A DNA stretch of 64,000 bases, from assembly GCA_947184155.2 (NCBI GenBank), contig CAMXCT020000329.1:104017-168016 (forward strand), read 5' to 3'. The stretch comes from Cladocopium goreaui. Lineage: Eukaryota > Sar > Dinophyceae > Suessiales > Symbiodiniaceae. Every line of letters starts with the position of its first letter. Positions within the stretch are counted from its first letter, which is position 1. The translations under genes were made by a program, and so were the position numbers. Positions 22,161 to 34,800 of the stretch are shown here, one piece after another. The notes beneath the pieces were generated by a model. The model saw only the letters and a program-made list of their open reading frames with translations. It searched no databases and was not told where the DNA came from.

Positions 22161-23840
22161 GAACCGAGGACCGACACCTTTACCTGTATCATTGGAAATG
22201 CGCAAAATGGCAATTACATTCAAAGAGTCGTCAAAACACATGCTCTGCATCTCGAGCCATATGTGCCAGAGTCTAACTGTGTGTGACAATTCAGCTGCAC
22301 AACAGTCCTGGGACAGCCCAACTCTAAAAATGATCGGCTAATCTGTGTTTCTTTCATGGTTTCAAACGTTTGATGTGTACGCACAACATCCTGGGTTCTA
22401 TCCCAATTTCACAACATGTATATATACTTCGTACACTTGGATGGTCATGGGCCAGGTTGGTCCAAAGGCCTGGATTTTTTTGCATAGCACCTGGCTCATT
22501 CTTACAATATATAAAAAAAAAATATAAAGCGTGTTGGGGTATCATTGAACGCACAGGTGAAATGGAATGCTCTTCCTCCATTATCTCCAAATCGTATCAA
22601 ATAAGATTTTGAATACCAGGAAGTAACACTCCAACCCTATTGTATTTGTATATGATATATATATATATATATCAATTAATATAATATGTATATATATATA
22701 TATATATCATCATATCGTAATTATAACATAATATAATAATATATAATATATTATATATATATAATATTTAGATATATATATATATATAATAATATACACC
22801 TGAGATCATTTGGGTCAAATTATTCTGTCGCAGGCGAAGGACTTGTCGCTTGTCACACCTGAATAGAACTGTACAAACCCACCAAGTCCCGGTCAGCTTG
22901 CCTCCCTGTTGCCACTTGCTGGTCAGCCATAGTGCACCTACAAACCAGGGCCATCCAGCTATGGCAGCTATGGCAGCTATGGCAGCTATGGTGCTCTGGA
23001 CGGTCAATACGGTTTCTTTCACCGTGCTTCCCGTGCCTCAGGTGCAACAAGTAAAGCACCGCAACTCGCCCTCTGCATGTCCTCGGAGCACCCTCCCAGA
23101 ACGCATGAATGGTTTGAGAATGGAGGCTTCAAATTGAAAGAATTTGAAATATATAATTTATATATAATTAAAATATATTGAAATGTTAGTTTGAGATGTT
23201 TGAGCGACATACTTTAAATACGTTGAATATTGAGAAGGAAAAGGCATGGCGGCTCAGATGGACAAGGAACGTTCCAAACAGCATCATCCGACGCGTACCT
23301 GAATGGGTGCTCACTGTTTCCAGCTGTTTGGCTGTATTAGAGTGCTCGTAGGCTAATGTTGCCGATGCCACCTATGCTTTCTGTCTGTCTGGGAGAGATC
23401 CGAGCATGCCATGAAGGGGGGAAGCTCTTTACTCTGAAGAAGGAAGTGACTACTGAAATCCAGTGCTGGGTTTCCAATTTAGTGCGAATCTCTTTGACTT
23501 TAGACCCACAGGCGAACAGAAGGCATATTTGACGGAGGGAAATTCACCTGTTCAAGTTCCAAATAAATGATAGTCTCATTACAAAGTTTGATCTGACAGC
23601 CCTTCAGAGGACCCAATAAGTTGCAAGACCCTCCGTCATTTCTATCCATCCCACCTTAAGAGGAAACGCTACTCTCCATGAATTGTATTGCACGAACCCA
23701 CCGAAAGTGACATGGGCACTTGAGCCCAAGGACCAGCGCGCATCAATATGAACCCAACAGCAAACCACCAGCAACAGAACGGTTCGAGTCCCTTGAAAGT
23801 GATTGCTTCCTTCTGCGTCTTTGGAAAGTGTTTGTCCATG
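22161..23840. other. No confident gene; AT tract and short repeats
   Basis: An (AT)n-rich stretch spans about 22640-22800, and a 9-bp AGCTATGGC repeat (four copies) lies at 22965-22995. Nothing else is recognisable. Confidence 0.5.
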
Positions 23841-23844
23841 TTTG

Positions 23845-24756
23845 TCACTTCTGACTTTTTACCGTTGAATGTGATGCCAAGCCGTCACCCCTATTCCGCT
23901 TTTGAGTGCCGCCCAGGCCGCTACCAACATGCCAGAATTCACCCTCCAAGGGCATCGGGTCCAACCTGGCATGGTGGCATATCGTGAAATAAAATTCCGG
24001 ACCCTTGAGTAATGCATTTTTGTATATTTTTGTTGCAGGACTCCGCAGGACCGTCATGATCTTTGACTTCAAGATGCTTGTCTGGAAAGTATGCAAGTAT
24101 TTGCTTGGGACCCGAATGATATCCAATTTTTGGGAAGCTTCCCGAATTGGAGGCCGCTAAAAATACCACAGACTTGAAGATAAGTGGCTTTTGAATCTGC
24201 AGACTATGGCATCTACATTCATGATGATGCATCCGCAGTGAATCTACAGGATTTGGGATCAGTATGGATCAGTGTCCCACCCCCAAGGCGCAAGCTGCTG
24301 CACAGGCGGTGGTGTTGCCACAGCCACTGCTCACTGAACAGACCTTGCGACAGCTCCGTCCAAAAACTGTTGGTCAAGGGAAGATCATCCCACACGCGGA
24401 ATAGGGATGGAAGGCAAGAGGTTCAAGACATTCCAACACATTCCAATACATTCCAAGACCACCCACCAGCTATTCCATGTTGTGAATTTGCGCACCCAAC
24501 ATTCACATTTGACCAACTCTCAAACTGATTTTTATCCACGGCACAAGCACCGCTCCCAGGCCTGCAGTTGATCATCAGCAGCCAATCTGGAGCCAGACAC
24601 CTGCGACGGATCTGACTGGTCTGCGCTGACTAGCACTAGGAGATCATACGCCAGGATGGATGTTGATGACGAAGAGGATGATAAAGGATGAAAAACGATG
24701 ATAAAGGATGATAGCACAGCTAGCACAGCTAGCACAGCTAGCACAAGCAGCAACAA
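23845..24756 (-). CDS. Unrecognised exon-like reading frames
   Basis: Three minus-strand stretches read like coding sequence but match no family I know. 24670-24540 includes AYDLLVLVSADQSDPSQVSG and SRLAADDQLQAWERCL. 24420-24230 includes VWDDLPLTNSFWTELSQGLF and HRLCSSLRLGGGTLI. 23980-23850 includes GEFWHVGSGLGGTQKRN. The first is preceded by a 9-bp GCTAGCACA repeat (24712-24745). No splice chain was established, so they may be separate genes or remnants. Confidence 0.28.
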
Positions 24757-25052
24757 ATGATTGCTGAATCAGACCATTGCTTCTGAGTCGCCGTGATGCT
24801 GCAAGGCCTCACTGGCAGATGGACTCGGACTCGTGCAGAGGTTGGTTGTGATGGTGGGGGTATAGATGGTTCAGCCGGTTCAGCCCCAAGCAGCGGCAGT
24901 TTCTCTTCAGCTCAGCGGCCGAAAATGAAGACTATGAACAAATCTGAGAAAAGCCAAGCTGAGCTGTGAAGACTCGGTTGACCTCGATTGAAAACAGCAA
25001 GGATTTGAAAGTCCAGTTGACATGTCTGGAAGAGAAGCTGGTATTCAGCTTG

Positions 25053-25261
25053 CTACAAAGATATTGTGAGTAGCGGCAATAGGTGAGATGACCCACTCTC
25101 CTTCGCCAAATCATCGGGTAAATCACCGCGTCTGTTCGATGCTCGCATATCAGCCCTGAAGTGCAGCAAAAGCTGGGTGATTTCAGGATCGCCAATCCAC
25201 GCTGCGGCATGAAGCGGTGTAAGGCCGGGCAGAATAGCGTAGGTTCGCTTCAAGTAGCTGC
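25053..25261 (-). CDS. SHQW-ankyrin gene, exon D (end)
   Basis: Acceptor GAG|GC at 25262, after an intron of about 150 bp. It encodes AILPGLTPLHAAAWIGDPEI, then TQLLLHFRADMRASNRRGD and DLAKESGSSHLLPLL, stop TAG 25055-25053. TPLHAAAWIGDPEITQLLL is a textbook ankyrin repeat. Confidence 0.82.
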
Positions 25262-25411
25262 CTCACTGCATATCACAGGAGTGAACCGTCGCATTCCCCA
25301 TCTTCTTTTTGAAAGAAAATCATGAAATAATAAATAATGGGACCAACAATAGAACATGGGAAAAAAATGAAAAAAACAATTACTCTTTTGACTAAGTCAT
25401 CTCGCAGCTGC

Positions 25412-26568
25412 TCTGCTTTCCATTCAAACTTTCTTCTTTCAAGGCCGCTTCAGCTTCTGCTGCAAACGCTCCACTGGGTGTGGCCGGGGTGTTGGGATCA
25501 GCGCGCCATTCTAGCAGCAGCCGGACGGTCTCCACGTGTGAAATCTGGCCCCGAGAGAAGAGGATGCTTTGATGCAGTGGAGCTGTACCTGCACCCAGCA
25601 GTGGAGGGTTGGGATCACACCGGGCTTCCAGCAAGGCCTTAATAGTTTCAGTGGTGCAACCTGGCACGCCACATGCACTTGTCAGTGGGGTGAAACCAAA
25701 GGGTTCGTAACTGGAATGCAGATCAGCCATCGCGTCCTGAAGAACTCGAAGCTGCTCCGGAGATTTCACCATCATTGCCACTGTCAGTCCAGTACGGCTA
25801 CGGTCATTCACTTCTGCTCGAAGCTCAAGGAGGGTGGCCAACACGTTGGGGTCTCTTGAAGATTTCACAGCCGCCATCACCAAGGTTTGTCCGTCAAAGT
25901 AGCCCAGCTGTCCTAGACCGTGCAAGCGTAGGTTTAAATCTCCTGTGCTGCTCGCCAGCAAACGGAGCATAGTTGTGTCGCCGCAAAACACCGCGCACAT
26001 CAAACCATTCATGCTACTTTGGCAAAGGGCAGCTTCGCGGAGACTACTAAATCGAAACGTATCAAGAAAATCCGGCACTCCTGAGTGAGAATAGTTCTGC
26101 CCCAGCATGGATGGCTGATGAGAACGATAAAAACGATATGTCCTGAGCGGGCCAGAAAATTCCAGTTCACGTATTCTCTTCTCCAACGCTTGCATGCAGA
26201 GTGAAACCACCACATCCCGGTCTGCTTCCACTGTAAACTTTCCACCGGAGACTGGGTTTTGCAACCAGTCGTATGGAAACATAAATTTCACTTCCTCAGT
26301 GGAATTGATCATGACAACCGAATCCTCCTCAGTATCGCTGGACAACATGTGGAGCCATAATTCACCCCTGCACCATCCTCTTGCAAAAAAACTGGAATAT
26401 CCACACCATTCCTTGGTGTCCTGATGCTGGGTAAAACTCACAAGAGCAATGAACAAATTCGCAAATTCGACATATGCAGGGATGCTGTTGACTGCCCGTG
26501 CGATCTCCGACTTCGTCACATCTTCATGCACACCCGGCAATCGGGCTGTCACTTGAGGAATTGCAAAC
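25412..26568 (-). CDS. SHQW-ankyrin gene, exon C
   Basis: 386 codons. The first 150 residues contain SIPAYVEFANLFIALVSF, RGWCRGELWLHML and FTVEADRDVVVSLCMQALEK. Ankyrin repeats follow (GLMCAVFCGDTTMLRLLA; GQTLVMAAVKSSRDPNVLAT; GFTPLTSACGVPG; APLHQSILFSRGQISHVET; VRLLLEWRADPNTP). The frame runs on to TAG 25392, but the 3' boundary is placed at a GC donor because the spacing to exon D then matches the family length I remember. Confidence 0.82.
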
Positions 26569-26689
26569 CTAAGTCTCAAACGATCAAGCCCTGCCCTTCA
26601 AAATGGTGTTCAAAAGGGCGCCAGGATCACTTGGACATTTCACTTTGGATCACTTGATCACCTGAACATTAGATTGCGGATCACTTGAA

Positions 26690-26965
26690 CATTAGACACT
26701 TGGACGCCCTGGCTCTACTCGCTCTACTGGCTCCACGGGCTCTACGGGCTCCACGGGCTCTACGGCTCTACGGGGCTCCACAGGCTCCACGGGCTCCACG
26801 GGCTCAACGGGCTCTACGGGCTCTACGGGCTCCACGGGCTCCACGGGCTGTGCGGGCTCTACGGGCTCTACGGGCTCCACGCTCCACGGGCTCCACGGAC
26901 TCTACGGGCTCTACAGGCTCTACGGGCTCTACGGGTCTGATACGGGCCTTACGAGCCTTACGGTT
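26690..26965. repeat. 9-bp satellite CTCTACGGG/CTCCACGGG, array 1
   Basis: About 28 copies in intron 2, roughly 120 bp from its acceptor. The minus-strand Glu-Pro-Val frame and plus-strand Leu-Arg-Ala frame are artefacts. Confidence 0.92.
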
Positions 26966-27039
26966 ACAGAATGATGGAAAGAATATTGGGTGCGCTAGTA
27001 CTTAACAAATACTAAGTATCCGACTCTTTAACATTAATT

Positions 27040-27310
27040 AAAAATAGAAATTTTACATTTAAATATACATGCATTAAATACATTACATTACATACTTACA
27101 CGCATTACATGCATTACATGCATTACATGCATTACATGCTGCATTACATACTTACTTACTTACTTACTTACATACAAACATACATACATACATACATACC
27201 ATTACATTACCTTACATTACATTAGATTACATTTACATACGTACACATATATATATATATTCATTTGTTTATTTATTCATTTATTTATTTACTTATTGAT
27301 TACATTATTT
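27040..27310. repeat. ACATGCATT, ACTT and CATA microsatellites
   Basis: Adjacent simple arrays: ACATGCATT-type near 27100, ACTT near 27150, CATA near 27175-27200, then an AT tract and ATTT-rich sequence. Confidence 0.85.
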
Positions 27311-27384
27311 TTTTACTTATTTTATTTATACCGAAATTAGGTTTAATTACTGGGCTCAGCATGACTTCCTGTTTGTTGTTGCTA

Positions 27385-30180
27385 GGCTCTTGACGTTCAA
27401 ACATCATTTCCTGCTACGTTCTTGCTGCTACGATCTTGGCTTTCGAACATTACTTCTCTCCACTTTCCAACATAGCTCCCTATACTGTGTTTGTTGCTGC
27501 TCCGCTCTTGGCTTTCAAATACGCCTTCCTACTACATTTTTGCTGCTATACTCTTGGCTTTCCAACACAACTACCTGTTTTTTGTTGCTACGCTCTCGAC
27601 TTTCAAACATTACTTCCTACTACGTTCGTGCTGCTACGCTATGGGGTTTCCAACATAACTTCCGACTACATTTCTGCTGCGAGGCTCTTGTCTTTCCACC
27701 ACAAACTCGCCCTATTATGTTCCGTTGCTGCAATGCTCCTGACTTTCTCGCATTACTTCCGGTTGATTGTTGCCATGCTTTTGACTTTCAATCATTACTT
27801 CCTACTACGTTCTTGCTGCTACGCTCTTAGCTTTCCAACAACTAATTACGTATCCGTATGTTGTCGCTACGCTCTCGGCTTTCCAGCATAACTTCCCGTT
27901 TGTTGTTGCTACGCCCTTGGCTTTCAAATATTACTTCCTACTACGCTCCGGCTGCTACACTCTGGGGTTTCCAACGTAACTTCCAACTACGTTTCTGCTG
28001 CTATGCTCTCGACTTTCCAACATAACTTCCGACTACTTTTCTGCTGTTATGCTCTTGGATTTCCACCATTTCTTCGTCCTAGAACGTTGGTTGTTGCAAT
28101 GCTCATGGCTTTCTAGCATCACTCTTCGCAATTCGGGTGTAGATCCGTTAGGTTTAGGTCCGCTACCTTTCAAATCTCAAAAAAACAAAAAAATCCCAGA
28201 AGTTCATGTCTGATTGCGGTATCACCAAGAGGCAGTAATGAAGCAAAAGAAACTGCGGGCATGACCGTTTTTTTTTCTATCAAAGCAACACGATTTTTTC
28301 GGGATAAGCCGTTGATTGAAACAATGGCAACCAATCTAATGACAAGTGATCCGTGTCAGTTGAAACTGACGATTGAGGGTGAGCAATTTTGAGCAATTTT
28401 GAGCAACTTTGAGCAGTTTTGAGCAGTTTTTTCGGGCCAGCTTGGGTCATTTCGAGCAATTTTGAGCATTTTTGTCGGGCAAGTTGGGGTCATGTCGAGC
28501 AATTCTGAACAATTTTTGGAAGCACGATATGGCACTGTTGACCTTGGACAGTGTTCAAAATGTCTCAATTGAGGCTGCTTTGAGACATCTTACTTTGGCT
28601 GAAAAAGGTAGCTGGTTTAAACCCCACGGATCTAGACCCTAAAACGAGATCAGTGATAGTATAAAGTCCTACAGTCCTACTGTGTTCTTGCTGCTGCACT
28701 CTTGGCTTTCACGCAAAACTTCCTGCTTGTTGCTGTTATGCTTTTGACTTTCAAATATTACTTCCTACTGCGTTCTTGCTGCTACGCTCTTGGCTTTCCA
28801 ACATAACTTCCGACTACGTTCCTGCCGCTACGCTCTTGACTTTCCAACACAGGTCCCTACTACGTTCTTGCTGCTACGCTCTTGGCCTCTTGGCCTTCCA
28901 ACATAACTTCCGACTATGTTTCTGCTGCTATGCTCTTGGCTTTCCACCACGCACCCGTCCTACTAATTACGTATCCGTATGTTGTCGCTACGCTCTCGGC
29001 TTTCCAGCATAACTTCCCGTTTGTTGTTGCTACGCCCTTGGCTTTCAAATATTACTTCCTACTACGCTCCGGCTGCTACACTCTGGGGTTTCCAACGTAA
29101 CTTCCAACTACGTTTCTGCTGCTATGCTCTCGACTTTCCAACATAACTTCCGACTACTTTTCTGCTGTTATGCTCTTGGATTTCCACCATTACTTCGTCC
29201 TAGAACGTTGGTTGTTGCAATGCTCATGGCTTTTTAGCATCACTCTTCGCAATTCGGGTGTAGATCCGTTAGGTTTAGGTCCGCTACCTTTCAAATCTCA
29301 AAAAACCAAAAAAAACCCAGAAGTTCATGTCTGATTGCGGTATCACCAAGAGGCAGTAATGAAGCAAAAGAAACTGCGGGCATGACCGTTTTTTTTCTAT
29401 CAAAGCAACACGATTTTTTCGGGATAAGCCGTTGATTGAAACAATGGCAACCAATCTAATGACAAGTGATCCGTGTCAGTTGAAACTGACGATTGAGGGT
29501 GAGCAATTTTGAGCAATTTTGAGCAACTTTGAGCAGTTTTGAGCAGTTTTTTCGGGCCAGCTTGGGTCATTTCGAGCAATTTTGAGCATTTTTGTCGGGC
29601 AAGTTGGGGTCATGTCGAGCAATTCTGAACAATTTTTGGAAGCACGATATGGCACTGTTGACCTTGGACAGTGTTCAAAATGTCTCAATTGAGGCTGCTT
29701 TGAGACATCTTACTTTGGCGGAAAAAGGTAGCTGGTTTAAACCCCACGGATCTAGACCCTAAAACGAGATCAGTGATAATATAAAGTCCTACAGTCCTAC
29801 TGTGTTCTTGCTGCTGCACTCTTGGCTTTCACGCAAAACTTCCTGCTTGTTGCTGTTGTGCTCTTGGCTTTCAAATATTACTTCCTACTGCGTTCTTGCT
29901 GCTACGCTCTTGGCTTTCCAACATAACTTCCGACTACGTTCCTGCCGCTACGCTCTTGACTTTCCAACACAGGTCCCTACTACGTTCTTGCTGCTACGCT
30001 CTTGGCCTCTTGGCCTTCCAACATAACTTCCGACTATGTTTCTGCTGCTATGCTCTTGGCTTTCCACCACGCACCCGTCCTACTAATTACGTATCCGTAT
30101 GTTGTCGCTACGCTCTTGGATTTCCAACTTAACTTCCATCTATGTTTGTTGTTGCTACGCTCTTCACTGTCTAACATGAC
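27385..30180. repeat. Duplicated 1,120-bp block built on a 46-bp repeat
   Basis: Units of about 46 bp (TACTACGTTCTTGCTGCTAC GCTCTTGGCTTTCC and on) are interspersed with a GAGCAATTTTGAGCAA array and a unique segment. The whole block repeats at a 1,120-bp offset: GATTGAGGGTGAGC at 28371 and 29491; ACTAATTACGTATCC at 27841, 28962 and 30082. Copies differ by few bases, so the duplication is young. All lies in intron 2. Confidence 0.9.
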
Positions 30181-30244
30181 TTCCTATTTTTCCAGCTCAG
30201 TCTGGGCGCGCACGGACCCGAACGTGCCACTAAGCATGTCAGAT

Positions 30245-30640
30245 GGGATGAGAGAATAGATGCCAGAAAGAATGCCGGATAGAATGTAAACTTATTTGTT
30301 AGATAGGCTGCCAGAATGAATATCGGATAGAAATTTGATAGAATGTCAAACTATATGTCAAATAGGCTGCTAGAAAGAATGCCAAATAGAATGTCTGAAT
30401 AGAATGTCAGATAGGTTGTACAAATATATGTCAATTGGAAAGGTGCCAGAATATCTGTCGAATATAATGCTAGACAGAATGCAAAAAAGAATGTTTGAAT
30501 ATATGTCTGAAAAATGCCGGATAGAATGTCAGGTAGAATGTTCAAATATATGTCAGCTAGAAAGATGATGAAAGATGCCAGAATGATTGTCGGATATAAT
30601 GCAAGAAAGAATGCCAGATAGAATGATTAATGTCACAATG
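30245..30640. repeat. Degenerate AGAATGCCGGATAGAATGTC repeat
   Basis: AT-rich words such as GCCAGAAAGAATGCC and GGATAGAATGTC recur irregularly with ATATGTC. It looks like a decayed tandem array. Confidence 0.65.
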
Positions 30641-30754
30641 TATTCTCCAGGAATGTCAAGTGGTGGAGATCACTGGAAGAAAGTGGTTCTGCTAGAATTC
30701 GCTCCAATGCCTTTCATTGGTCGAACTTTCTCATGGACAATAGCATGACCCCCT

Positions 30755-31045
30755 CTACGCCTCTCACGGGTCTCACGGGCCTTACGGGCTCTACGGGCTC
30801 TACGGCGCTACGGGCTCCACGGGCTCCACGGGCTCTACGCGCTCTACAGGCTCTACGGGCTCTACGGGCTCTACGGGCCCTACGGGCTCTACGGGCCCTA
30901 CGGGCTCTACGAGCCCTACGGGCTCTACGGGCTCCACGGGCTCCACGGGCTCTACAGGCTCTACGGGCTCTACGGGCTCTATGGGTTGACGGGCTGCACG
31001 GGCTCTACGGGCTCTACGGGCTCTACGGCTCTACCGGCCTTGCGA
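30755..31045. repeat. 9-bp satellite CTCTACGGG, array 2
   Basis: Same unit and orientation as 26690-26965, here about 175 bp inside the donor end of intron 2. Confidence 0.92.
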
Positions 31046-31221
31046 TCCAAAATCAAACGCACAAGCGATCCAAAACCAAACGCACAAGCGAGAAAAACAC
31101 AAATGTTCAAGCGAACCCCCGGCCGTTCAAAAGGGTGATGAACCATGATGAACCAATCATGAACCAAACAGGTTTCCTGTCCCAAGAAAAAAATCCTCCC
31201 ATCCACTTCAAGGACAGTAAC

Positions 31222-31378
31222 CAATCATAGAACAGGTATCCCTTCGGGAGCTGTTCTTTCACCCGTTGGGCCAGTGAGACACGACGATCGTAGGAATTTG
31301 AGACCACATCTTCTTGGATTTGGAGAGAACCGTCCAGCACCTTCCGAAGAACTTCCCGAAGAAGGGTAGTGTGTTCAC
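31222..31378 (-). CDS. SHQW-ankyrin gene, exon B
   Basis: 157 bp: two bases, 51 codons, two bases. It reads EHTTLLREVLRKVLDGSLQI, QEDVVSNSYDRRVSLAQRV, then KEQLPKGYLFYD. Both splice joins restore continuous family sequence and phase. The open frame extends past the GT donor, but that sequence does not continue the family. Confidence 0.8.
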
Positions 31379-31554
31379 CTCCACGGATTGCATGCAACGA
31401 TTTGAGGGACGGCAGGCTTCACAAGCAGGGATGATGCCCCAGGAACAAAAAAACTGATAGAAGCCACGAACCCGAATTTGCATTTTTTTAAAACTCACGT
31501 AGAAGAAGGGTTCCTACAGAACAATGAAAAGCGAGCAGGAGATGCACGATCGCA

Positions 31555-31810
31555 TTAAAAGCCACTCTTGCAGAACACTCTTGCTTGACACTCTTCTCGG
31601 ACAATCGTGTGGGACACTCTTTTGTGAAACTCTTGTGGCATACGTACTCTTGTGGGGCACTCTTGTGGGACACTTTCATGGGACACTCTTGTGGGACACT
31701 CTTGCCTGACACCCTTGCTGGACACTCTTGTGGCTCACTCTGGTAAAACACTCTCTCTCAATACTCTGAAGCACTCTTGTAAGACACTCTTGTTGGACAC
31801 TCTTGCTTGA
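31555..31810. repeat. GGGACACTCTTGT-type tandem repeat
   Basis: About 16 units of 12-16 bp with core GACACTCTTG, at the acceptor side of intron 1. Confidence 0.88.
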
Positions 31811-31817
31811 CACATCT

Positions 31818-34800
31818 GGAACACCTCGCAGTACTACTTTGTACTGCAAACCTTGCACAAAGTACCTCCCAGTACTACTTTGTACTACAAAGCTTGCACA
31901 AGGCACTTCCCAGTATTACTTCGCACTCCAGACTCCACACTCCACACTTAACACTCCACACTGCACACTTCACACTTCACACTCCACACTTCACACTCTC
32001 CACTCCACACTTCACACTTCACACTTCACACTCTCCACTCCACACTCTCCACTCCACACTCCACACTTCACACTCCACACATCGCACTCCACACTTCACA
32101 CTTCACACCCCACACACTCCAAATTCCAGACTTCACACTTCACACTTCACACTTCGCACTCTCCACTCCACACTTCACACTTCACACTCCACACTCCACA
32201 CTCCACACTCCACACTCCACACTCCACACTCTCCACTCCACACTCTGCACTTCACACTTCACACTCCACACTCCACACTTCACACTTCACTTCACACCCC
32301 ACACTTCACACTGCACACCCGACACTTCACACTTCACACTTGTACTGCAAAGCTTGCACAAGGCACTTCCCAGTACTACTCTGTACTACAAAGCTTGCAC
32401 CAAAGCACCTCCCAGCACTACTTTGTACTGCAAAACTGGCACCAAAGCACCTCCCAGTACTTCTTTGTACTACAAAACTTGCACAAGGAACTTTCCAGTA
32501 ACACTTTGTACTGCAATGCGTGCACAAAGAACTTCTCAGCACTACTTTCTACTACAAAGCTTGCACAAAGTACCTCCCAGTACTACTCTGTACTGCAAAA
32601 CTTGCACCAAAGCACCTCCCAGTACCAAGGCACTTCACAGTACTACTCTGTACTACAAAGCGTGCACCAAAGCACCTTCCAGCACTACTTTGTACTGCAA
32701 AACTGGCACCAAAGCACCTCCCAGTACTACTTTGTACTACAAAACTTGCACAAGGAACTTTCCAGTACCACTTTGTACTGCAATGCGTGCACAAAGAACT
32801 TCTCAGCACTACTTTCTACTACAAAGCTTGCACAAAGTACCTCCAAGTACTACTTTGTACTGCAAAGCTTGCACAAGACACATCCCATTACTACCTTGTA
32901 ATGCATAGCTTGCACAAGGCACTTCACAGTACTACTTTGCACTACAAAGCTTGCATGAGGAACTTCCAAGTATTACTCCATACTGCAATGCTTGCACAAA
33001 GTACTTCCCAATACTACTTTGTACTACAAAGCTTGCACAAGGAACTTCCCAGTACTACTTTTTACTACAGATCTTGCACGAAGTACCTCCCAGCACTACT
33101 TTGTACTGCAAAGCTTGCGCAGGGCTACAAAGCTGGCACAAGGCACTTCCCAGTACTACTTTAATACTACAAAGCTTCCAAATCCAAAAAGCACTTCCCA
33201 GTACTACTTTGCACTGCAAAGCTTGCGCAAAATACTTCCCAATACTACTTTGTACTACAAAGCTTTTACAAAGCACTTCCCAGTATATACTACTTTGTAC
33301 CACATATCTTGCACAAAGTACCTCCCAGTACTACTTTGTACTGCAAAACTTGCACCAAAGCACCTCCCAGTACCAAGGCACTTCCCAGTACTACTCTGCG
33401 CTACAAAGCGTGCACCAAAGCACCTTCCAGCACTACTTTGTACTGCAAAACTGGCACCAAAGCACCTCCCAGTACTACTTTGTACTACAAAACTTGCACA
33501 AGGAACTTTCCAGTACCACTTTGTACTGCAATGCGTGCACAAAGAACTTCTCAGCACTACTTTCTACTACAAAGCTTGCACAAAGTACCTCCCAAGTACT
33601 ACTTTGTGCTGCAAAGCTTGCACAAGACACATCCCATTACTACCTTGTATTACATAGCTTGCACAAGGCACTTCACAGTACTACTTTGTACTACAAAGCT
33701 TGCAGAAGGAATCAAGGAACTTCCAAGTATTACTCCATACTGCAATGCTTGCACACAGTACTTCCCAATACTACTTTGTACTACAAAGCTTGCGCAAGGC
33801 ACTTCCTTGTACTACTTTGTACTACAAAGCTTGCAGAAGGAGTCAAGGAACTTCCAGGTATTACTCCATACTGCAATGCTTGCACAAAGTACTTCCCAAT
33901 ACTACTTGTACTACAAAGCTTGCGCAAGACACTTCCTTGTACTACTTTGTACTACAAAGCTTGCAGAAGGAATCAAGGAACTTCCAAGTATTACTCCATA
34001 CTGCAATGCTTGCACAAACAATACTACTTTGTACTACAAAGCTTGCGCAAGGCACTTCCTTGTACTACTTTGTACTACAAAGCTTGTGCCAAAGCACCTC
34101 CCAGCACTACTTTGTACTGCAAAACTTGCACCAAAGCACCTCCCAGTACCACTTTGGACTACAAAGCTTGCACAAGGCACTTCCCAGTACTACTCTGTAC
34201 TACAAAGCGTGCACCAAAGCACCTCCCAACACTACTTTGTACTAGAAAACTTGCACAAGGAACTTTCCAGTACCACTTTGTACTGCAATGCGTGCACAAA
34301 GAACTTCTCAGCACTACTTTCTACTACAAAGCTTGCACAAAGCACCTCCCAGTACTACTTTGTACTACAAAACTTGCACAAGGAACTTTCCAGTACCACT
34401 TTGTACTGCAATGCGTGCACAAAGAACTTCTCAGCACTACTTTCTACTACAAAGCTTGCACAAAGTACCTCCCAGTACTACTTTGTACTGCAAAGCTTGC
34501 ACAAGACACATCCCATTACTACCTTGTAATACAAAGCTTGCACAAAGTAGTTCCCAGTACTACTTTGTACTACAAAGCTTGCATGAGGAACTTCCAAGTA
34601 TTACTCCATACTGCAATGCTTGCACAAAGTACTTCCCAATAATACTTTGTACTACAAAGCTTGCACAAGGAACTTCCCAGTACTACTTTTTACTACAGAT
34701 CTTGCACAAAGTACCTCCCAGCACTAGTTTGTACTGCAAAGCTTGCGCAGGGCTACAAAGCTGGCACAAGGCACTTCCCAGTACTACTTTAATACTACAA

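Noticed and set aside
27390..30260. Several 70-150 codon frames such as the one at 27390-27830
   Set aside because: They follow the 46-bp repeat and are duplicated with it; both lie inside intron 2 of the ankyrin gene.
26685..31230. Glu-Pro-Val and Leu-Arg-Ala repeat proteins
   Set aside because: Read-outs of the 9-bp CTCTACGGG satellite in both strands.
32951..34642. 563-codon plus-strand frame with ATG
   Set aside because: Entirely 41-bp satellite; open in every forward frame, so length is no evidence of coding.
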